Shown: positions 55,683 through 64,000 of the stretch, piece by piece
Position numbering within the stretch: the first letter of the stretch is position 1
Layout: each line of letters starts with the position of its first letter
Source: Ceratopteris richardii
Taxonomy: Eukaryota > Streptophyta > Polypodiopsida > Polypodiales > Pteridaceae
DNA length: 64,000 bases
Direction: 5' to 3'
Assembly: GCA_020310875.1 (NCBI GenBank)
Contig: CM035416.1
Location: 76,557,080 to 76,621,079 of the forward strand
Position numbers and translations under genes: made by a program
The notes under the pieces: generated by a model
What the model was told of the DNA's origin: nothing
What the model saw: only the letters and a program-made list of their open reading frames with translations
Databases searched by the model: none

Positions 55683-56710
55683 TGTTGGGGGGGATTCTTA
55701 GACAAGAAGGAGTTTGAGGGTTTGTAGGAGAAAATGAAAAGACCAAAAGAGGAAATACACCTTGGAAGCTTCTGTTGATTACAGTAAGACAATTACAATG
55801 TTTGAAGCAAAATACAAGCCAATACTTTTGTGCACAATCACACAGAGTGCTCAATTACAAAATACCCAATATCCCAAAGTCTTCTTGCCACCGGCCTCCT
55901 CTGCACCAGACCTCCACCTGCTTCAAGCTTATCCTTGTGCACACCTTGCACCAAGCTTCCACTAAGGGGGAGGAATGAATACCTTCTGTCGGCACGCGCA
56001 CACTGCAAAGAGACCTTGAGATCCTTGGGGGATTAGCTTAGCACCCTCTGCACAATCCCTTAGTCACTCTCTATGCACTCCTGCAACTCCACTTCTCTAT
56101 GTCGCACACTGGTGACCCTTGCACTTCTCTTTCTTGCTCCACTTCGACTATGCTTCTCTTGCTTACTCTAAGATTGGTCCAAGAATAGACCTTGCCTTGA
56201 TTTGAGTCTGTCGATCATGTACGCTCCTAACTGCAATGGTATCTTGGTGCTCACTTTGATGTCCCAAGATTTTCTTCACAAGTGGCAGCCAACGACTCAC
56301 TGTTTTGTCCTGTAGTGACTTTAGACTAAAACCCAAAATTTTAATGGGAGGACCATACTTTCACCTGTGCGTACGCTGCCGCTTCACATACCTTCACATT
56401 TTCCTTTTAGGTCTTCACTTTTGCACATAAGGGGGGGTTCACCTAAACCTTCCAAAACACTTTAAAACACACTTTGAACCTTAGGGAAATTAGAGAAAAT
56501 ACCTCTGCAACCTGCAACCCACTTTCTCCAATTTACCCTTTGTGGACAATTAATTGTGCACTACCTGTGCACTTTGACACCTGCACCTCAGCACTTTGAC
56601 TTTGCACCTATTGACTTTGACCTTGACCTTGTTGACTTTGACTAGTTGACTTTGACCTTTTGACTTTGATTGCAGTTGACTTTGACCAACATGACTTTTA
56701 TGGGCTCAAC
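55683..56710 (-). repeat. 3' LTR of a second gypsy element of the 37914-47507 family
   Basis: TGTTGGGGGGATTCTTAG at the left, GGGCTCAAC at the right; full length matches 46478-47507 with more differences than those two share. Carries about twelve TTGAC cores at 56570-56695. The pol of this element would lie beyond 64000. Confidence 0.9.
56570..56695. promoter_or_regulatory. W-box cluster in second gypsy LTR
   Basis: About twelve TTGAC cores, mostly as TTGACTTTGACC. Same place in U3 as in the LTR at 46478. Counts differ between copies (ten and twelve). Confidence 0.75.
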
Positions 56711-57167
56711 TGTTGCCCACCACCTAATGTGCTCTCCGTCCCGGAAAGCTACAGCCAAAACTTTGAGCATATAGGACACCAGGATAATGGAGCTGCAAAA
56801 CTGCAAAAAGACACTAGAGCAGCCACCAGGTCCATCAAGAGCAGCGGAGAAAGCACCAGAGAGTAAACAGCAATGTGTGGGGGGGGGGGGGGGGGGGGCG
56901 GGGTGGGGAAGAGGGGGAGGGGGAAGGAAGGTTGTGGTGCAGGGGTGGCGGGGTGTGGAAGAGGGGTGGGGGGAAAAGAGCAAAGAGGGAGACGGAAGTA
57001 TAGGGAGGAGTGGCAATGAAAGAAATACCCAACCAGAGATAGACCAACCAGTACACAGACATAGTAATAAAACAACCAGCAATCGACCAGAGATGCACAA
57101 GGAACACACAATGAACATCGAACCAGAATATCATATAGAGAATCAGAAAATACAAGGAAACCCCTAC
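56711..57167 (-). mobile_element. second gypsy element, region between 3' LTR and extra ORF (left piece)
   Basis: Non-coding. Includes a G-rich tract (56877-57000). It continues at 62333 after the young copia. Readings here with long proline or glycine runs come from the G-tract. Confidence 0.7.
56877..57000. repeat. G-rich tract in second gypsy element
   Basis: A run of about 20 G followed by GGGG-containing stretches for about 120 bases. It resembles the tract at 41225 but lies on the other side of the extra ORF. Confidence 0.9.
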
Positions 57168-57172
57168 TATCC
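57168..57172 (+). other. target site duplication, left
   Basis: TATCC; identical to 62328-62332. Confidence 0.95.
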
Positions 57173-57402
57173 TGTTGATATATTTAGGTAGTGATGTGTG
57201 TGAACACTCTAGGACCGCCGGGGCACTTTTTTCCCTCTTTAGGAGGTTTTTTTCCCCCGGCTTGTATATACGCCTATTGCCCTAATGGGCTACTTATCTT
57301 TGTACATTCTCTAGTAATTCATTCAGTCTTGTGTGTTGTGCTCCAAGCTTCTTCTTCTTCCTTGTGCTGTTCGCGTGCTTCCGCAGACGTCTAACTCCAA
57401 CA
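57173..57402 (+). repeat. 5' LTR of young copia
   Basis: TGTTGATATATTTAGG...GACGTCTAACTCCAACA. Short for a plant copia. Contains TTGTATATACGCC as a possible TATA region near 57265. Confidence 0.97.
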
Positions 57403-57403
57403 A

Positions 57404-57419
57404 TTGGTATCAGAGCAGG
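57404..57419 (+). other. primer binding site of young copia
   Basis: TTGGTATCAGAGCAGG is complementary to the 3' end of initiator tRNA-Met, one base after the LTR. Confidence 0.95.
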
Positions 57420-57757
57420 TCGTTGCTTCTTCTAGGGCGCCATCGACACTCCTCCGTTTGTAGTCTCAGATTCGCACAAAATTTGGTGACCATACTCAGG
57501 GTGTTTCCGAGATCAAAACATCTTCGCTCTGTGGTGCCGAAATCGCGATCTGAGCTCGTTTCGGCCTCCGAACGCACTATCGCAGTGCTTGTGCAGGCTA
57601 TTTCGTCCTTTTGTGCCAAAGGTATATACCAGTTTCTGTTCGCCAGTTTAAGCGTCTCGAAGTCTGCTACAGCTCTAGCAGAACTCGTGTGGGCAGTTCT
57701 GTTCAACTTTTTGAGATACAGTCAATTTTCTGCATCAAGGTATTTTAGTCACCGGCC
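57420..57757 (+). other. untranslated leader of young copia
   Basis: About 340 bases between primer site and gag start, also conserved in the two older copies (21285 and 25642). Probably holds packaging signals. No supported upstream ORF. Confidence 0.7.
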
Positions 57758-60700
57758 ATGGCTGAAAGCAGTGATGTATTCCGTATGTTGGCTGTTGAGG
57801 ATAAGTTGGATGGTACCAACTACCCATTATGGGCTTATATGATGCGACATGTACTGGTTGCAAAAGGATTGTGGAACATTGTGCAGGGTGTTGAAAGACG
57901 TCCTGTTACACCTGTAACGACAGGTACTGCAAATACAGGTGTTGGAGCTGATGAAGATGGTGTCGAAGATGATATTCCGCAGATTCCTGTTCGTGCTGCT
58001 GTTTCTATTGCACCTACTGCAGAGCAGATTCGATGGGATGGCAGAGATGCCCAGGCACATGCATTGATAGCTTTGTTTGTCAAACGTGCCATTATTCCTC
58101 ACATTCGCTCTTGCAGAACAGCAAAGGATGCTTGGGATACACTTACCACTTTGTACCAGGCTAGGAATGAGGCTCGTGTTGCTTACCTCCGAAAACAATT
58201 GGAGAGTGAGCACATGAATGAAGGTGATTCGATGGACAGTTTTCTTACAAAGATCAAAGACCTGAAGGAACAATTGATTTCTGCTGATGAGGTTATACCA
58301 GATAGCTCACTTGTGCAGACCGTTCTGAATGGCCTTCCTGATTCATATCAGAGTTTTGCCTCTACTCTTCGATTGATGATGAAAGGCAATCCGAATGCCT
58401 TGTCATTTGAGGAATTAGTCTCTGTTCTGTTGCAGGAAGATCAGTCCAGGCAGAACAGGTCCATTATGCGTGTTGCAGATCAAGCTTTCCTGGCTAGTCA
58501 GAAGGGCAAAGGAAAATGGAGCTCTTCTACTAGTAAGCAGAAATCTGCAAATGCTGCACAATCGAAGAACCAGGATAAAGATGAGAAGAAATTAGAAAAG
58601 CAGAAATTGTTCTGCAAGTACTGTAAAGGAAATGATCATATTATAAAGAACTGTCCAAAACTGGCTGCTAAAGAGGCAAAGAAGAAAGAGGCTGGAATGG
58701 TTGTTGCAGAGGCCTCTACACCAAAAACAGAGTCTGCAAATCTTGTGCAGGAAGAAGAATGGGCGTTTACTACTGTCTGCAGTTTTGACCCATCTTCTCA
58801 TGATCAGTGCATGTCTGCAGTAGACTCAGATGTTTGGTACTTTGATAGTGGGGCGACCAAACATATTACCTCGCAGCGCAGTTTCTTCTCTTCACTCGAG
58901 CCTGCCCCTACAGGGAATACTGTCACATGCGCCAATAACTCCTCTTATCCTGTTATGGGAGTTGGTAAGATCATTCTGACTACTGCTGATGGTAGTTCTT
59001 TCACTTTGTCAGATGCTTTATTTGTGCCAGGGATCAAAAAGAACCTGTTATCAGTTTCTGCATTAGCCAAGATTGGCTTGGTTGTGAAATTCGTTGATGA
59101 CAGGTGTACAGTCCATGATCTCTCAAATGGCGATGTGATTATTGCTTCTGGCATTTTATGTCGTGGGCTGTATAAGCTCATAGACTATGAAAGATCTGTG
59201 AATGATTCGGCATGTGCAGTTCATGATTCTCAGGCTATGTCAGATGCAAAGCTTTGGCATGCACGCTTTGGTCATCTGAATTTTGCTAGCTTGTTACGCC
59301 TGCAGAAATCTAAAATGGTGTCCTCTTTGCCCAAACTTGAGGCACCTGGAAAACATGTTTGTGAAGGCTGTATTTTGGGCAAAATGCAGCGTTCTTCCTT
59401 TCCAAAAGATGGTTCAGTTCGGGCTATGTAGAAATTGCAGCTTGTACATAGTGATGTCTGTGGTCCTATGCAGACACCCTCTTTTGGAAATTACCTTTAC
59501 TTCGTGACTTTCATTGATGATTTTTCCAGGCATGCATGGGTATATCCACTCAAAGCAAAGTCCGAAGTGTTCATGTGCTTCAAACAGTTTTTGGTTTTGG
59601 CTGAAAATCTGTCAGCATGTAAAATGGGCACCCTCCGTTCTGATCGAGGGGGGGAATATATGTCTTCAGATTTTAATGCATTTCTGGCTGAACGTGGGAT
59701 AAAACACCAGTGTACAGTGCCGTATACACCTCAACAGAATGGAGTTGCTGAACGAAAGAACAGGTCACTCATGGAGATGGCGAGGTGCATGGTCAAAAGT
59801 CAGGCTTTACCACATAGTTTCTGGCTTGAAGCTGTCATGTGTGCAGCATATGTACTGAACAGGTGTCCCACCAAAGCGTTGCAGTCTATCACTCCATATG
59901 AGGCTTGGCATGACCGCAAGCCATCTGTTGCTCATCTGCGTGTTTTTGGTTGTTTGGCATATGCATTAGTGCCTGAACAACATCGCAGAAAATTGGATGA
60001 TAAGGCAGTAAAATGTATTTTTGTTGGGTACAGTTCTGAAAGTAAAGGCTATCGTCTGTATCATCCACAGACTAAACGCATTCTGGTTAGCCGTGATGTT
60101 GTCTTTGTGGAAGATGCTATTCAGCCATTGCTTTCATGTACTAAGGAGACATCTGTTAGCTCCAAAGACATGTATGATACTTTGATGCCTCTTTTTACAG
60201 GTGGACAGGCTAGCGCTGGTCCTAATGAGGCAACTTCTCAGCCTTTGCAGGTTTCATATGATGATGCAGATCATTCCATTTCTGATGCAGATTTACATGA
60301 TGCACTTGTTGATGAGAGAGCTGATATTGAACAGGCAAAAACTATGCCAAAATGGCTGGTGCAGACTTTGCGTGACAGCAAATTAGATGCACCTTTGTCA
60401 TATCGTACTCGTTCAGGCTCTCATAGTACCTCCTTTGCATCAGATTGCTATGCTATGGCTGCATCTAGTCTCTGTGATGAGAATGAGCCTGTTTCTTTTG
60501 ATGAAGCACAAAATTCAGAAAATTGGATGGCTGCTATGCAATCTGAATATGATGCTATAATGAAGAATGGTACATGGTCTTTATGTGACTTGCCTCCTGG
60601 CAAGAAGGCCATTGGCACTAAGTGGGTATACAAGCTGAAGCGTAAACCTGATGGTACAGTTGACAGGTATAAGGCTAGGCTTGTTGCAAAGGGTTATGCG

Positions 60701-62023
60701 CAGGAAAGAGGCATTGATTTTGATGAGACCTTTGCACCTACATGCCGTATGACTACTGTTCGGAGCATTTGTGCACTTGCAGCCCATCATGGTTGGAATG
60801 TACATCAGTTGGACATTAAAACAGCATTTCTGAATGGTGACTTGCATGAAGAAGTGTATGTTTTTCAGCCCCGTGGCTTTGTGCAGAAAGGGCATGAAAA
60901 CCAGGTGTGCAGGTTAAAGAAGGCGTTATATGGTTTAAAGCAAGCACCACGTGCTTGGTATGAGAAAATACATGCCTATTTGATTGCACATGGTTTTGAG
61001 AACAGTCCAACTGAAAGCACCTTATATGTTAAGCGTGCTAATGATGTGCTTCTGATCATTGTTGTCTATGTAGACGACATGCTGCTCACTGGTCCTCTTG
61101 AGAAGCATATTGCTGATTTCAAGGCTGATTTGCATGCCTCATTTGAGATGTCTGATTTGGGGCATTTGCATCACTATTTGGGCATTCAGTTTATGCAAGT
61201 TGATGGTGGAATGGCTTTGTGTCAAACAAAATATATTGACACATTATTGCAGCGTTTTGGCCTTGAAGACTGTAAGCCTATTGCCACTCCTATGGAGACA
61301 GGTTTACGATTGAGTCTTCATGATGCTGGAGATGCATTTGATGCTGTTCTCTATCAGCAGGCTGTTGGATGCTTGATTTACTTATGCATTACTCGGCCAG
61401 ATATTCAGTTTGCTGTCTCACAGATGAGCAGGTTTATGCATTGCCCAGGAGTCACGCATTGGAAAGCGGTTAAGCGCATCTTTCGCTACTTGAGTGGTAC
61501 TCGGCTACTTGGGTTGTTTTATCCCAAGGGGGGATCACTACCGCCAGATTTGCATGCTTTTTCTGACTCAGATTGGGCTGGTTGCTATGACACTCGTGTG
61601 TCCACCAGTGGTTTTTGCTTCATGCTTGGTAGCTCATGTATATCTTGGTTGAGCAAGAAGCAGCCTACTGTGGCCACTTCCAGTTGTGAGGCTGAGTATA
61701 GGGCAGCTTTCACAACGACTGTTGAGTGTGTGTGGCTCAGACGCCTTATGGCTGATTTGGGTGTTGGCCAGTCTTCTGCCACCACCATCTTCACTGACAG
61801 TCAGAGCGCATTGGCAGTTGCGAGGAACCCTGTGTTCCATGCTCGCACTAAGCACATTGAGGTGCATTATCACTATGTCAGGGAGAGGTTCTCTGCTGGG
61901 GAGATCAGCTTGGCATATGTGCCCACGCAGGAGAACATTGCAGACCTTTTCACGAAGGCTCTGCCTAGGGAGAAGTTTGAAGCTTTCCGCAAAGCTTTGG
62001 GCTTACTTCCTTTTGTGGAGTGA
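57758..62023 (+). CDS. copia gag-pol polyprotein region, nearly intact
   Basis: The start MAESSDVFRMLAVEDKLDG fits a plant copia gag. Parts: gag 57758-58600 (NYPLWAYMMRHVLVAKGLWN; TLTTLYQARNEARVAYL); knuckle CKYCKGNDHIIKNC at 58611-58653; protease WYFDSGATKHIT at 58836; GAG-pre-integrase AKLWHARFGHLNFASL at 59247; integrase with HSDVCGP near 59447, LRSDRGGEYMS near 59632 and PQQNGVAERKNRS near 59730; RT from NGTWSLCDLPPGKKAIG near 60565 with QLDIKTAFLNGDLHEEVYVF near 60800 and YVDD at 61067; RNase H with DSDWAGCYDTRVSTSGFCF near 61565 and HIEVHYHYVRERF near 61855, closing near 62020. About 1420 codons, usual for the family. All key catalytic motifs are visible; about one break. Confidence 0.95.
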
Positions 62024-62084
62024 TTTCCACATAGCTCGGCACTTCCTTATACATGAGTGCCAGCTCCTTGTTCACCGCATCACT

Positions 62085-62097
62085 CCCAGGGGGGATT
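62085..62097 (+). other. polypurine tract of young copia
   Basis: AGGGGGGATT immediately before the 3' LTR. Primer for plus-strand cDNA. Confidence 0.9.
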
Positions 62098-62327
62098 TGT
62101 TGATATATTTAGGTAGTGATGTGTGTGAACACTCTAGGACCGCCGGGGCACTTTTTTCCCTCTTTAGGAGGTTTTTTTCCCCCGGCTTGTATATACGCCT
62201 ATTGCCCTAATGGGCTACTTATCTTTGTACATTCTCTAGTAATTCATTCAGTCTTGTGTGTTGTGCTCCAAGCTTCTTCTTCTTCCTTGTGCTGTTCGCG
62301 TGCTTTCGCAGACGTCTAACTCCAACA
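62098..62327 (+). repeat. 3' LTR of young copia
   Basis: Same 230 bases as 57173-57402 apart from one C/T difference near the right end. Confidence 0.97.
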
Positions 62328-62332
62328 TATCC
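62328..62332 (+). other. target site duplication, right
   Basis: TATCC; pairs with 57168-57172. Confidence 0.95.
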
Positions 62333-64000
62333 ATGGTAAGGACATGAAATGCCAACGAATGGCAAATAGCTGCCTAGCAGAAAGTACATGATGAGCCAAG
62401 GAGTGGCAAGGGAACCAAAAGGATAAATAAACGCATCCGACGAACTGAGCCTCAACAACAAAAGGAGGCCAGGGTAGACCAAAAGAAACTAGGGGAACCC
62501 ATGGTGAAGGAAGACCTAGAGCCTAAAGGAGAGACACAGGACAAATGTCTAGCTAGGGCATCGGCGGAGAAGGGGGCCTATCCCTAGGTGGAACATCGTC
62601 CCGAGGTATAGGTAAGTCGGGTGAGGCAGGTGGAATGATGGCTGCCTCCTCAATCCATGCAGCAATCTTGCTCCTGTATCTGCGTAGGTGATCGCGCTCT
62701 CGTCGGACCAAACGACACGCAGGACTATCACAAATGCCTAAGGAGGCACGCTGGCGGATCTCCATAAGAGCACGAGTCGCGGCATCAGCCTCATCTCGAT
62801 ATCGGTCTCTGTCCTGCTGCATGGCCCGCAATGCATCGCGCGACGTCTACCACTGAGCCGCTGCAGCAGCACGAATGCGATCGATCGTCAGAGCATACTG
62901 CTGATGTAGCGCAGCTGTTGCGGATACAGAATCAAGGGAGAGACGGGCAGCATCGGCTCCAGCACTCGCTACGAGCTCACATCACAAAGTAGGCCCAAGA
63001 AAGGTGGATCATCGTCGAGGAAGGCTGCAAGGTGGGTGGTGGTGGGGGTGGGGCCGGAGTAGGGATGGAAGGCTGCGAGGAGGGTGGTGGTGGGGGTGGG
63101 GCCGGAGTAGACTGGGGGTAAGTGGGAGAAGCCGGAGGCGACGGATGAGGATGGGAGGTGGAGGCAGACTCAATGGAGATGGCAGGAGATGGAGGAGGTT
63201 GTGAGGCGCCGGCCGGGGAGGGTGACGAATGGTGGGGGTAGGGACAGAGGTGGGAAAAATCAATCGGGTACAGACTCTCCCAACGGGAGGTGGAGTGGAG
63301 GCTGCCATGGAAGGAGGTGGCTGCGGACGAGGGCTAGGGGCTGAGGGCAATACGACGGTCATCTGAGGGGGGGGGGTGGGGAGAATGGGCAATAGAATGT
63401 GTAAGATGAGAAGGGTCAAGACAATGGCTGGATGCTATGGTGTGTGTACCAGGTAGATGGAATAGCCAAGCTAAAACCGGGGCAGAATAAACAGAGAATG
63501 AACGAGTGCCACGATGGAGGGCATCATGGAATCGTCGGGAGCGAAGGAGGAATGATTGGAACATGAGTGTGCCATAGGGAAAAGGGCGGCCATGTAAAAA
63601 ACAGAAAAGAGGGTCAGCTATATGGATGTCGTGTAATGGAAGGTCCGAGGAGGGACTACAAAATAAGAAGAAGAAAATGAATGAATGAAGGACGGCGAGC
63701 TGGTACTGTGTGGGCATGGCATCAACACCATATAATGATATGTAGAAAGCAATGGTATCTTCCCGAGATAACCCCGAGTAGAGTGTCGGTGGAGCATGAA
63801 ACGAAGAGAGGCTCGAACCTATGCCTGCAGTTACGACCGCAGGGGTCAGCGAACCAGATGGAAAATGAGGGAAGTCAAGCAGCACTGTGCGGATATCGGA
63901 CCCCTCTGCCTCGGATAAGAAGAGGGAGGCTAGTCGCCAAAGACCGGCCTGACGGAGGCAACCCTCGGGAAGGAGATCGATGAGCAGGATGGGAGGCAAA
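62333..64000 (-). pseudogene. second copy of the gypsy extra ORF, runs off the window
   Basis: The minus strand repeats the parts of the 38778-40747 ORF: globular part with LLPEGCLRQAGLWRLASLFL near 63980, GLSREDTIAFYISLYGVDAM near 63780, DPLFCFLHGRPFPYGTLMFQ near 63610 and a hydrophobic FIFFFLF segment, then a Pro-rich stretch (63400-63010) and the charged end (DRDRYRDEADAATRALMEIR near 62800) finishing PPSPPMP near 62553. The 3' non-coding part 62333-62530 also matches 38592-38778. A few breaks, mainly in the Pro-rich stretch. Confidence 0.75.

Larger units (their letters stand above)
57173..62327 (+). mobile_element. young, nearly whole Ty1/copia element
   Basis: 5155 bases with 230-bp LTRs differing at one position by eye, a perfect 5-bp target duplication (TATCC), an initiator-tRNA-Met primer site, a leader, one long gag-pol region and a polypurine tract. 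It looks almost whole, with about one break. It is the youngest member of the family also present at 21285-31103, and it lies inside a gypsy element. Confidence 0.97.

Overview
The window looks like heterochromatin from a large, repeat-rich land-plant nuclear genome. The evidence is Ty1/copia elements primed by initiator-tRNA-Met sites (TTGGTATCAGAGC), Ty3/gypsy elements of Tat/Athila type, U3 regions full of W-boxes, and tRNA-like and 5S-like Pol III promoter pieces. A fern or other non-seed plant is possible, but I cannot prove this from the sequence. I see no intact host gene. The only non-transposon coding sequence I recognise is a decayed protein-kinase-like gene at 12031-13387.

Layout. 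1-3330: Ty1/copia fossil (-), cut by the window edge. 4070-4160: tRNA/5S-like Pol III fragment. 4520-6840: 5'-truncated copia fossil (+) with its 3' LTR. 6850-10940: featureless apart from a 20-bp tandem repeat. 10945-13590: an unusual block made of a palindromic AT-rich cluster, six hairpins with covarying arms, a kinase pseudogene and an 11-residue repeat. 14726-15821: two LTRs in inverted orientation around one primer binding site, each carrying a tRNA-like box A/box B pair. 15956-20850: gypsy, copia and gypsy fragments side by side. 21285-31103: one old copia element (+) split by a second copy of its own family (25397-30392), whose middle lies in the opposite orientation. 31120-31640: copia RT scrap (-).

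32100-37913 holds two gypsy 5' regions (+) with homologous pre-gag ORFs, each preceded by a different array of short TATCG-type motifs. A segment of about 4.1 kb was then duplicated in tandem: copy A is 36776-37913 plus 47508-50445, and copy B is 50452-54515. A 9.6-kb Tat-like gypsy element (37914-47507, -, target duplication CTTTA) later split copy A. Copy B still shows the empty target site at 51582-51586. The gypsy element has an extra conserved ORF downstream of pol and a G-tract of about 350 bp. A second member of that family (55683 to beyond 64000, -) was split by a very young copia element (57173-62327, target duplication TATCC). That element's two 230-bp LTRs differ at one position by eye, and its gag-pol region is almost whole.

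The relative order of events is readable: old copia and gypsy debris, then the tandem duplication, then the gypsy insertion, with the 57-62 kb copia as one of the latest arrivals. The most novel-looking signals are the covarying hairpin array upstream of the kinase-like gene, the short-core/variable-spacer arrays in gypsy leaders, the inverted LTR pair with tRNA-like promoters, and the extra gypsy ORF.
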